A stretch of DNA of 64,000 bases from Lineus longissimus (Eukaryota > Nemertea > Pilidiophora > Heteronemertea > Lineidae), in contig NC_088314.1 in assembly GCF_910592395.1 (NCBI RefSeq), positions 3,164,001 through 3,228,000 on the forward strand. The letters are read 5' to 3'. The notes beneath the pieces were generated by a model that was not told the origin of the DNA, did not search any database, and saw only the letters and a program-made list of their open reading frames with translations. Shown here piece by piece: positions 1-9,753 of the stretch. The translations under genes and the position numbers were made by a program. The first letter of the stretch is position 1. The number at the start of each line of letters is the position of its first letter.

Positions 1-1604
1 CATCTCTCATCTCTCTTGCCTTATACAATAAAGGGCTACCTTTCTAAGCATAAAAACAGACCCAGATTGCATTACATTTGCCAAAAACTTCAAATTTGGT
101 TCCACCATAGGTATACACATTCGCCCTACATCTTCATGAAACGAACATCTGCACAAAAAAGTGGAAGTCGTCATCCGGCTCTCCACTGTCAAAAAAATAT
201 ATGGATTAGCCGCCTTCCCATTTTACTAATAAAAGTCCCAGAACGAAAACTGGCCAAAACCATACCTTAAATTGTTTGCCATAAGAACATTTGCATACAA
301 TACCGGTTCAAATAAAGATTTTAAAAGTCTATAGTGAGCTAATGATGGCGAGTTATCTAAATTGCTGGTCCTTTTCTGGAGTTCACAATCTCTTAGCCTT
401 TGCTTGAAAATTTAAACAAATACCTCCTTACTTTCCACCCCCTGATATAACAAAACAAACTGAAAACCCAAATTACACAGTAAGTCGCAACCGCTGACGC
501 CCAATTAGTCATCCCATCACGAAAATCATCAAACTGTCTTTCATGGGCCATCTTAGTATACCTTGTAGCTGGCATCTCTAATAATCTCAACCTATACTTA
601 AGACCCTGAACCCGAGTATCACAAACCAACTACCACAGTCGCCCAATACTGCGGCATTATGCGAATACATTGGTACCTTCAAGTAGCGTTTACAGCAGTA
701 TACTTGAATACTTATATCCTCACAATACAATCAAACTCCCGATGACCCAAAATTTCCCTACCGTCACAATACACTTTATCTTAGTATCAAAAATCTCAAA
801 AAACAAATGATGCATCAATGTAAGCGTGACAGAAATAAAAGAAGTAGACTTTAGTACATCATAAAAGACAATTTTTGACATTTTTGATAAAAAAGTTGAC
901 TAGACATTACTAAAACATTTTGAATAAATAAATACATTCATTCACAATCTCTTACTCCTACCCATCGTACCACAATCTTTCATTTTGTGCTACCCTACCA
1001 TCTTTCTTTTGAAGACCATAACCTTTTTTTATTTAGAAAGGTCAAATTCTAAAATTTCACTAAAGGTGGTACCTTTCACTACTATTTGACACAGATTCTC
1101 CAAATTTTATATGTAGACGCCTATTGGGCATCTGTACAAGTTGACTTTATTTAGGTCAATTTTGTCCTAATTTTGACCTAGTTATCAAGGTCAGAGATCA
1201 AACTCTATAAGTGTCACTGAAACTGCCACATTTTGTCATAATACAAAGTCAATTTTTGAGCACAATGTTCCCAGGACATTTCAGTATAGTTTAGAGACTG
1301 ATACTGATATTGACATGGTTGAACGGAGTAGCACAAGTTAATACCAGGCTGGTACTGCAGACTTCCTATACTGCAAACACCAAATTTTCACACCAATTTA
1401 TTTTTTTTCCTATTTGCGAAAATCTCTCTAAAAGTCTTAAAATGTTCATTACTTCATTTTTACAGAATCCAAAATGTTGTTTGATTTCTCAATCAAGAGA
1501 TTATTTCACAATCTTTACTTTTCCACAAACATTTTGCCGTTTCCAGTGTAACTGGTGCTTGGCCACATTCGGAGTAGGCCTACCAGCTACAACTTTGTGC
1601 TGCT
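1..1604. other. AT-rich stretch without a supportable gene
   Basis: Both strands carry only short open frames that overlap each other in opposite orientation, as expected by chance. I see no convincing pair of splice acceptor and donor around an open frame, no RNA gene and no repeat longer than a few tens of bases. It reads as intergenic or intronic sequence. Confidence 0.5.
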
Positions 1605-1940
1605 CTCAATTCTTGTTTACTTTCCAGCTCTCCAGCAGGTTTGATTTTTGTCTCTTTTGTTAATGATTTGAATGATTAAATTGTTAAGTTTCTATTCTGT
1701 TCGTTCAAAAAGTTGTGTTAACTTATGTCCTACAAATGCCAAGTTTCAGTGAATTTGCATGCATGATAGTTCCCAATTCTTGTTTACTTTCCAGCCCTCC
1801 AGCAGGTTTGATTTTTGTCTCTTTTGCCAATGATTTGAATGATTAAATTGTTAAGGGTCTACTCTGCTTGTTCTAAAAGTTGTGTTGACTGATGCAAATC
1901 CTACAAATGCCAAATTTCAGTGAATTTTCATGCATAATAG
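1605..1940. repeat. Tandem duplication, 167-bp unit, two copies
   Basis: Unit 1 (about 1605-1771) and unit 2 (about 1772-1940) match along their whole length. Both start near 'caattcttgtttactttcca', share 'aggtttgatttttgtctctt' and end in 'gcatgcatgatag' or 'catgcataatag'. The offset at the start is 167 bp. Differences are mainly substitutions, with small indels in the second half, so the duplication is moderately old. No open frame is conserved between copies, so it is not a duplicated exon. Confidence 0.9.
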
Positions 1941-2129
1941 CTGCACGATGGCATTGTTAGTATCTATTTTCCTGAACCGTAAGAAAATACAATGAACACA
2001 ACAATGTAGGCCTTTAAGAGAAAGACAGGTTTCAGGGTGGAGAAGACATGTCGCAGAATCCACTAGAAGCTTAATCTTCAAATGATTGATTCCATTCATG
2101 GTAAGTCAAGGACATATTCGCCTGTATCT

Positions 2130-2290
2130 TTCCCCGATAATCTCGAGTCAATAATTATCATTTATGCCCCTAACTCGATCCCTTTGATCTTTTTCCAACT
2201 GATTAGTCATTTAATTATGTTTTAATTAGCGCTGTCAATGCTGGCCAATTAATGTATGGATTAAAGGAGGGTAGGATATGCGATGATGGT
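2130..2290. promoter_or_regulatory. Putative conserved regulatory element (homeodomain/TCF-like sites)
   Basis: A dense set of transcription-factor-like words lies in about 160 bp. There is a TCF/LEF-type CTTTGATCTTT at 2182-2192, then 'tcatttaattatg', 'ttttaattagcgctgtcaat' and 'ggccaattaatg'. That gives three TAAT/ATTA homeodomain cores, a TGTCAA half site and a CCAAT. The composition resembles developmental enhancers in animal genomes. This is motif reading only; conservation has not been tested. Confidence 0.3.
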
Positions 2291-2538
2291 TGTGGCAGAT
2301 TCTTTGAAATAGGTTTGTGCTCATTGTCACTCTCCATGACCCATAGCGTTAACCAAGTAAGGTTCATGAGCAGAAGCAAATTATATTAATACACTTGTTC
2401 AAGCGTCTTCTTTGATGATGAGCTTATTTAGGATGACATCAAGACCCAGTTTGAAGTTTTTTTCTCTTGGTTCCAGATCATTCTCACTAAAGAAGTTAAA
2501 TTCCTTGCTTAAGGACACAGATGAATAAGAAGAACCTG

Positions 2539-3007
2539 TGCATACTGGACACGGATGGATGTGTTGATTCTGTGCATACTGGACACGGATGGATCGGTTG
2601 ATTCGGTGCATATTGGACACGGATGGATCGGTTGATTCGGTGCATATTGGACACGGATGGATCGGTTGATTCGGTGCATATTGGACACGAATGGATCGGT
2701 TGATTCGGTGCATATTGGACACGGATGGATCGGTTGATTCGGTGCATATTGGACACGAATGGATCGGTTGATTCGGTGCATACTGGACACGGATGGATCG
2801 GTTGATTCGGTGCATACTGGACACGGATGGATCGGTTGATTCGGTGCATACTGGACACGGATGGATCGGTTGATTAGGTGCATACTGGACACGGATGGAT
2901 CGGTTGATTCGGTGCATACTGGACACGGATGGATCGGTAGATTCAGTGCATACTGGACACGGATGAATGAGATGAACCTGTGCATATTGGACACGAATGG
3001 ACGATAT
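2539..3007. repeat. 34-bp minisatellite, 14 units in perfect register
   Basis: The word 'tgcata[c/t]tggacac' recurs at 2539, 2573, 2607, 2641 and so on to 2981, always exactly 34 bp apart, giving 14 units with no indel. The core is near-homogeneous (gatcggttgattcggtgcat), with a c/t and a g/a polymorphism shuffled between units. The two edge units are diverged and both carry 'gaacctgtgcata'. Because 34 is not divisible by three, the three minus-strand frames are open through the array and give long spurious reading frames (about 2399-3013); these are not genes. Confidence 0.97.
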
Positions 3008-3018
3008 GAACATTTGAA

Positions 3019-3110
3019 TATTAATGATAATAAATATAATAATGTCTATTATTTATAAAGCGCTACTCAGTACGCAGTGCTGTTTAAGCGCTATTTGTTA
3101 ATTCTCCACT
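3019..3110. mobile_element. Probable relict of a non-autonomous element (AAT-rich plus AGCGC motif)
   Basis: The tract 'aatgataataaatataataa' is followed by 'tattatttataaagcgcta' and a second 'taagcgcta'. An AAT-rich tail joined to a 'TTTATA(T/A)AGCGC' block is a common signature of short interspersed elements in marine invertebrate genomes, as I recall it. No target duplication or full element could be delimited. The tract separates the 34-bp array from one further repeat unit at about 3133, which suggests insertion into the array. Confidence 0.4.
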
Positions 3111-3132
3111 CATTGTCACTGATAATGCCTCT

Positions 3133-3160
3133 CGAATATTGGACACGGATGGGCGAGATG
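3133..3160. repeat. Detached copy of the 34-bp minisatellite unit
   Basis: The sequence 'gaatattggacacggatggg' matches the array unit (compare 2981 onward, 'tgcatattggacacgaatgg'). It lies 152 bp beyond the last array unit and out of the 34-bp register. The intervening sequence carries the AAT/AGCGC relict, so this unit was probably split off by insertion. Confidence 0.7.
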
Positions 3161-3244
3161 GCAATTGCAACTACCTGATTATTCTCAAACCACAGTGCAT
3201 TACATGAGCAAAGTACAGGACTTAGTATGATAAGGGTCAGAACG

Positions 3245-3496
3245 GAATCTTGGTGGAAAAAGCAACAGAAAAAAAGACAACGGGAAAAAAGCCCGGTATA
3301 AAAGACAACAGGAAAAAAAGGCAACCGAAAAAAGACAACAGTTAAAAAAGCAACAGAAAAAAAACAACAATCTAGGTAAAAAAGACAATGGGTAAAAAAG
3401 AAACGAAAAAAAAGACAACCATCTAAGTAAAAAAGACAACGGGTAAAAAAAGGAACAGAAAAAAAGACAACCATCTAGGTAAAAAAGACAACGGGC
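3245..3496 (-). repeat. Polypurine minisatellite (minus orientation of the 'TTGTCTTTTTTACC' family)
   Basis: About 15 degenerate units of 15-18 bp, such as 'ggtaaaaaagacaacggg' and 'aaaaaaagacaaccatcta', run through the tract. The plus strand is almost purely A/G/C with few T. A higher-order period of about 51 bp is visible near 3419 and 3470 ('gacaaccatcta'). Read on the minus strand, the units are the same as those in the arrays at 3822-4006 and 46739-47042. The long minus-strand frames across it are compositional artefacts. Confidence 0.9.
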
Positions 3497-3704
3497 TTGG
3501 TGCATGCTTGGTGCATACCACAATAATTTCATCCAATAGATGTAACCCTCCCCCTACTCAGGCGTGCATCTCAGGGGTGCTTGTAACCGTATGTACATGT
3601 ACATAATCTCAGGTAACTAAGCCTGAGGGTTGAATAAAAGTTGTCAATAAGAAAATGTCAGTCATTAGTATTGTACTGGCATTGAATACCTGTCACCGTC
3701 GACC

Positions 3705-4006
3705 TCTTCATCATTCTAATAGAAAGTTAGTTGCTCCAAATCAGTTCAACCCCTGACAAAATTTCTAAATGAATTTATAGGGTCGAATAAGAATTCAAGC
3801 GTGAAAAGTTATTATTCCTAAATGATAGTCTTTTTTCCCATTGTCTTTTTTACCTATTGTCTTTTTTACCTATTGTCTTTTTTACCTATTGTCTTTTTTA
3901 CCAAGATGGTTGTCTTTTTGTCCATTGCTTTTTTACCTGTTGTCTTTTTTAACGGGCTTTTTTTTCCATTGTCTTTTTTTCAGTTGCTTTTTTTACCGTA
4001 TACCGT
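3705..4006 (+). mobile_element. Dispersed element, copy 1: 118-bp unique head plus pyrimidine minisatellite
   Basis: The head (3705-3822) matches 46622-46739 without indels and with roughly nine substitutions, about 92% by eye count. It runs into an array of 'ttgtcttttttacc'-type units and closes with 'accgtataccgt' (3995-4006), as in the second copy. Similarity stops abruptly on both sides: left of 'tcttcatcattc' and right of 'accgtataccgt'. No coding capacity, terminal inverted repeat or clear target duplication is seen, so the mobilisation mechanism is unknown. The frames at 3822-4110 are artefacts of the array. Confidence 0.75.
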
Positions 4007-4439
4007 CAGAACTATGTCTTTTTTGCACCATGCATCATAAAATTGAATTAAAAAATAGTCGGGTCCTCATTGGAAGCCCAGTCCAAGAGATGGGTAAAAC
4101 TTCACTATGAACACTAATTACTACGGAGTACCTATGCTTTGAATCCCACCCTCCCAGCAGTGTCGCGTTTCAGAGATGCAACCTGCCATAGTTTAGTTGC
4201 AGTCATTTTAAGGACAGTAGCAACATCCAGAATAGAAAGGTCCATCGAGACCTAATGAACCAGGCACCAAAAGCTGTGTTAATGCCACAGCACTGAGGTA
4301 CACCAAATGAACCTTTTAATAACGCCAATTTAAATGTAACCAGGCGTGTGGACGCAGAGGGTGGTACAAGAATTGACAAAACCTTTAAAAAACCGCACCA
4401 ATTATCAATTAATGTAAAAGAGATTTCTTGTCTTTGAAG

Positions 4440-4574
4440 TACCGAAAGAAAAACGTTCCCTCTGTGTGGGGAAGTCGCTCGTGCGATAATCTACGCAGAT
4501 GAGATCGTCTAGAATTCACTGACGGGATATCGTCACCGGGATGATCAGACAGAGTGTCGTTGCCGCCGACGAAC
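4440..4574 (+). promoter_or_regulatory. CpG-rich promoter / 5' leader candidate
   Basis: CpG dinucleotides are clustered here (for example 'gtcgctcgtgcgataatc' and 'cgttgccgccgacgaac'), in contrast to the CpG-poor flanks. The patch leads directly to an ATG in the context 'gccgacgaacatgc' and a first-exon candidate. Upstream ATGs at about 4500 and 4541 give short frames. No TATA box is evident. The role as promoter is inferred from composition and position. Confidence 0.3.
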
Positions 4575-4788
4575 ATGCCGCAAATTCAAGTGTCTGGAAT
4601 TATTGGGTATGCGTTTATTGCTGCTTTGAAGTTCGTTACGAATGCCTTTGCTGAGTTGATGACAAAGTGAGTGCGCTACGATCACAAAGTGAGAGATTTT
4701 GGAGACCTTTGGCGACAATCAAAATTTTATCTTTTTTTTCTTCTTTCATGGACTTCACAGGGTTGGGGTTGATTTGCCACGACTTTGA
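4575..4788 (+). CDS. Two-exon candidate microprotein, 39 residues, membrane-type
   Basis: Exon 1 (4575-4666) starts with ATG and reads MPQIQVSGIIGYAFIAAL..., ending at AAA|gtgagtg in phase 2. The proposed 94-bp intron ends in a very strong pyrimidine tract and 'cttcacag' at 4760. Exon 2 (4761-4788) continues in frame with VGVDLPRL and a TGA stop. Residues about 8-20 are hydrophobic and could form one membrane segment or an amphipathic helix. I recognise no family. Without splicing, the frame ends at once (AAG TGA). Reasons for caution: it is short, and an overlapping frame from 4541 is also open for about 40 codons. Confidence 0.3.
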
Positions 4789-5929
4789 GCAAGCTCTCAT
4801 GAATTCGCATCAGCGACGAGTAATTGGTGTAGTATGCTGATGCACTTTCTGGCTTTCTCTATCCCTTGACTTGGTATTCAAATCATCCTGACAAGCTCCT
4901 TGAGCAGACAGTCTGATGTTTTTGGGCATTTGCTTGGTGTAGTTTTCAACTGTCAGAGAAGATCTTTGTTTGCCAAGATAAGAGGCTGCTGATCACCAGA
5001 AACTGTGATGCAGAGATAATCACACCTTTTGCTGAAAGTAGGACTAGCCCGCTATTCAAGATAGAATACCCCATTATCAAAATTTACTTGCCCACAGAGA
5101 TACATGAAATTTCAGTCCTTTGTTGATATCTCTCAATGGCGAGTTGGTGACAGAAGCCTTAACGGGGACATAAACTCAACTTTACCTAAGTCAACATACA
5201 ATCTCAAAATTGAGTTGTAACATTTGAAGCAGTCCATTAAAAAGATTACCCTAAAGCTTTGTCGAATGTCGACTTGTCGCAAGATGTTTGCTCGCTCTCT
5301 CATGTTCAAATGTTCAAAGTTTCTTTTTGATATATTTTCCTTTTATTGCAATCAATTGAATTCTGGTTGACATATCATATTTCCTGGGAGCGATCTCTCC
5401 CTTTTCTGTTAAATTTAACCTTGAAAGCACGGCTGACTCACTGTTGGAGAATCTCTAAATGGCTGAAAAAATACTGGTAATTGAATAATGGTCTTGAATA
5501 CACTTTATGGGCAAACAGTTTAATTTTTGAGGCAACGCGCTACATTTTTAGAATGATTCAGACATCATGACATGACAATGAACGATCCTTCTACGTTTGT
5601 CCTCATTTTTCGAGTCCCATCACACACCAGTGTTCCGTAGATACTCTGAAATCAAAATGTGAATTATTATTCCCTGCACATGTGTGGTTTATGATTTTCA
5701 CAGCCTCGAGGCATGCCCCATGATATCACAACCCGATGGCTTGGGGTTTGAAAATTCGCACAATGAAGTTTTAAAAGAAAACAAGAATTGTTCGTAATTT
5801 CTTTCAAAATGTTGGGATTAGAAAGACGAGTGTTGAGTAAACTTTAAAGACAATTGAAACCAGTGAATGAACTGATGCCCCAAAAGAATGTACAACTTAA
5901 CATTATGCAATTTTCTAGAATGATGCGGC
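4789..5929. other. Stretch without a supportable gene
   Basis: Only short chance frames occur. It could be the 3' part of the 4.4-4.8 kb transcript or intron; no AATAAA signal in a convincing position was found. Confidence 0.4.
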
Positions 5930-6240
5930 AAGGGTACATTACAGCGTAATGTTTTGATTGGTCGGATTGCCTTACGCCATTCATTCTCTGACAGAATTAG
6001 GTTTCATCAAAGTAAACAATGAGTCCGCACATCAAACGCGCCGCTCTCTTCTTTCGATCGAATCCTGAATAAATACAGATGAGAACAAGTAAGCTTTGAT
6101 CGGATTGGATGAGAGTTACGCTATTGATTTGAGTTCTGCAAACATCTGCTCCTGTTTACCGAAATATATTCTCAGCAAATTCTGCTGCAAGATTCAAATG
6201 ACTGAATTGGAATTCGATAGTTTGGTCTAATCATGAAGGT
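5930..6240 (+). promoter_or_regulatory. Promoter-like patch with possible first-exon donors
   Basis: An inverted repeat CATTAC-ag-CGTAATG is followed by a reverse CCAAT box (gattggtcgg), then a CpG-rich leader with 'aaacgcgccgctctcttctt'. Two good donor-like sites follow: 'gagaacaa|gtaagc' (about 6069) and 'atgaag|gtgagt' (about 6237). The combination fits a promoter with one or two untranslated or start-codon exons. No continuing coding exon could be tied to it. Confidence 0.25.
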
Positions 6241-8399
6241 GAGTGTACAGCTACTGTATTCGTGGTGGTAGTCATGAACCACACCCGGTTTACAGTATGT
6301 AGCTAAAACTTGTCAGACAGCACCACACATCCCATATATTACAAAAACCAACTTATTGCTTTCTATTTTTTTCTAATTTCCTTCAGTCTGATGAGAATTA
6401 TATGAATGCTCAACAAGATGTCTTGTCCCAATCAGTATTACTCATACGCATGCTATGGAACTCACTAATCCGATCGCGATGACAACTGACTTAATCACTG
6501 CTTGAAACAAAGTGTCATCTAAGCTAATATTTCTAAAATCCCGTTCAATCAGCGCCCAGTCGCCCTTTATCCTGGCGGTCCCTTTGATCGTTGCTAAGAC
6601 TCAATTAAATCCCCTGACAATACATCCTCGAGTGGCCCAAGCGCGTTTTCGCAGACAGCCTCCATTGATTTGCCTGCCACTCCATCGAAGCCTAGTCATG
6701 GACCACTTGCCTCTTTAGTGTACGTATCACTCTTTCCAAAACTCCACCACCTCTACATCAACCATTACCATCCTATTACAGCATTGAGTCTTCTTGGGTT
6801 GAAATGCTCCCAGCTCTATCGATGCTCCAGGGCATGGCTTGTGGTGCAGTTGTTTCTTTACGGGTTCCCCAAAGTCGCCCTCGGCATTTGGAAGTGGTGA
6901 TATCTGGAAACCATTCTGCCAAACCAAGCCTTACATGTTGTGAATTGTTCCCTAGAATGAGCGACCAACCTCCTCTAGGAAAAGATATTGTGGTTCCTAA
7001 AGTATAAACCTCCAAGGTATAATGATGTTTATCATTTTACCCGCTTATTAACACTTTGAGATGCTGGTGATATGATGCGTTTCAAGATTTATGCTCGAAA
7101 TGATGCGATATGAATTAACTCATCGTGGCTCATATGTTTTCACCTAAAGTCACGGTTTTGGAAGATAATGGGAAAATACAATGTTGGTAAGGCTGAGAAG
7201 TAAATATAGAGATTAGCAGGGGAAAACAGTCATTGGTGTATGATGCTAACACCATTATGATCCTACAACTTGAAGACAGTGCCACATCTGTCTCCAAAGG
7301 TTTTTTTCAGCAAATCTTCAGCCAACTGGTGATGCAAAATATGATATGAGGAAATCATGAAAACTCAATTTATCAAGAGCTATTTTCTCAACCTTCAGGG
7401 TTACCCTTGGGTCAAGTCTGAAATGGCAAAATTTGTGAAGTTACATGGTCAACGGGCCACTTTTAGGGCACCATACACTGAGTATCTCCTCAAACTTAGA
7501 GTGGAGCTGATATTGAGACAAAAATGAATCCACATGCTAGCAAGTCTTAACTTTCTCTAGGGTGTGTCCCGTTTGGCTATCCAGGCTTGATCACGCTGGA
7601 GGGTCCTTTCAGTATCGTAATAGAATACTTTAAGACCTCCAGGCAGATTGTGCCAAACCTGGCGCTTTCTCCATGTCATCTTTTTGACGTAGCAGGGTAA
7701 AGGTTTGTGTCAAAAACATTAGCTATATCAAAAGTGCCATTATGAATGCCAGAGGACTTACCTTAGGGGCCGGTTTAATGAGAAGAAAAATTGATGAAAT
7801 TTTGTCCAAACCGTTCACATGAAATGAAATCTAATGAAGTTTTCACCTGGTTTAGATTTCACAGCGAGTGGTAACGTACCCCCACATGTTACTTTTACTG
7901 TGGTGCCTCTCAACTTGGTCTTTGGATACCCTGGAGCAAGCCTAGAAGGGCAAGTTGCATGGAAATTTTGAAAAAGACTAAATGTAAAACATTAATGGAC
8001 TTAAAAGTATGAAATCGAATGTAATATGAACCACAAAACCAATTATGGTGTAATATCATAAATTCTTGCTTTTGGGTATTATCTTGACCTGGTTGCCATC
8101 AGCAACATTTCTTTATTTGCCTCAAGCCTCAGTCCGAGAGGGTATGGTTAATACACAGTTTCTAGTTGGAACCAGTTCTGGCTCAATCATTGACCAGAAT
8201 TTTGATGGCATCTGAAGTGTTTTGAAGTGACTTGCTCATGATCACAAGCAAACATGTACGCATTAGCCAGAAATTGCAGCGATACTGCCCAAACCAATCA
8301 GGAGGATGGAGATAATAACTATGGAAGTCTTTACCCATAATTGGGCCTCAGCTTAACAATAAATGTGGGCAGGTCAATTTTCTTTGCGAGTCTGTGTTT
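6241..8399. other. Stretch without a supportable gene
   Basis: Overlapping short frames on both strands at about 6512-7015 are mutually antisense and resemble no family. The rest is AT-rich unique sequence without evident repeats. Confidence 0.45.
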
Positions 8400-8607
8400 T
8401 GGCACGAGCTCATCGGAGCAGAACCAAAATTGTAGCTGCTCCTGCCCTGCGGCATTGACCTGTGGCGATTGAATATCGTACAGAATTCACTGCACGATTA
8501 CACCATTGTTCCAAGAAAGAATGTTCGCAGAAATTGCGAAGTCCCGTCAGCGTAGAGAACAAAGAGACGGATCTTTCGATTCATTTGATGTTGGGATGAG
8601 ATTTTAG
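8400..8607 (+). other. CpG-rich patch with a 28-codon ATG frame
   Basis: Local CpG enrichment contains ATG at 8521 (context 'agaaagaatgt') opening a basic, serine-rich frame MFAEIAKSRQRREQRDGSF... that stops at 8607. A second frame is also open across the same bases, so coding evidence is weak. It could be a small peptide, a terminal exon, or simply a GC-richer regulatory patch. No family is recognised. Confidence 0.2.
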
Positions 8608-9663
8608 TACATTTCTTACATAATGTATTATAAAGTTGTACATAATTTAACACAATTTAGGATGAAATCTGCAGAGCCAACCGATTTGTCTAGCTGAATT
8701 ATCTGCATATGAAACCAGAAGTCATTATAACAACTGGAGAAAAGTTCAAGTCAAGATGACATATTGTTGGTTTCCATTTAGTTAGGGAAAGTCTACATGA
8801 TTCTAGCAAAGAGGATATGAAATGTGTTCCTGATTTTGATCCAGTTCAAGATGGCTCAAATAGTTCTAAATTTTTGTCAATTTCATATTATGACTGAGTT
8901 GAGCGAACTTAATCTATAAGGGTTTATTGTTATTGTTTTTCTCCAATATGTCACTTAAGACATTTCATGTTGACTTGGCTGGGTTATAATATACATGTGT
9001 GTGTATATGTAGAGTAGGCATAATCCAATTCGACCTGAAACAGAGCATCTGATTGGTTCAAAAAAGAAGGGAAAGGCCATTGCTGGCACAGCTGCCAAGA
9101 AAAGTAATGATAAGGCAAACTTGTAAAAAATCATCCTTTCTGTCATTCTCAGAGTTGAAGAGTGACAAAAAATAGAATATTTTTTTCTGTTCGTGCTAAA
9201 GTGCAATTAGATGATTGTGTTAGGTGATTTCAGGAAGGATGCCTCTTTTCTCAGTCTTGTCTTTTGATGTTGTGGGGCGATGCTTCAGGCAAATCTTTCT
9301 GTTGCTGTTTTGCTATTTTGACAGTCTTAAATAATCCATTGAATGTTTTCTTGTGTTAGTGTCTGATTATCAAGATTGTTCTGACTTCTTTTTTGAAAGA
9401 CGATGTCTATTTTTACAGTTGGATATGCTTGTTAAAGTTGATTGCTCCAGGCATCGTCTGCCCTGTTCTGCTCGTTTCTGTGCCAGTACAAATACTTTAT
9501 TGAAAATTCATCAGTTTTTTAGGTGGTTGATTAATTTTTATTTTTGGAGAAAAATGACTCTTTTCATAGCTGGTTCATCTTGCAGAGATGGGACGTGGAG
9601 TGCTCTGGGCACTTTTGCCCTTTTTGGCTCACCGTAAGGGGAGTCTATACGATAGCGCTGTGT

Positions 9664-9664
<1 letters not shown>

Positions 9665-9742
<78 letters not shown>
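9665..9742. repeat. (CGT)26 microsatellite
   Basis: Seventy-eight uninterrupted bases of CGT (TCG/GTC in other phases) sit 12 bp before the first 302-bp satellite monomer. The serine-run reading frame through it is an artefact. An uninterrupted CpG-containing triplet of this length implies recent expansion. Confidence 0.98.
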
Positions 9743-9753
9743 ATCCTAACAGT

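Noticed and set aside
2539-3007. CRISPR array
   Set aside because: Repeat units are contiguous with no unique spacers, and the genome context is eukaryotic.
2399-3013. Long minus-strand frames (up to 204 codons) across the 34-bp array
   Set aside because: All three minus-strand frames are open because the monomer lacks stops; the peptides are frame-shifted copies of one repeat with a 34-residue period.
3091-3532. Phe/Leu/Ser-rich minus-strand frames resembling membrane proteins
   Set aside because: They are translations of the polypurine minisatellite; two frames are open in parallel.
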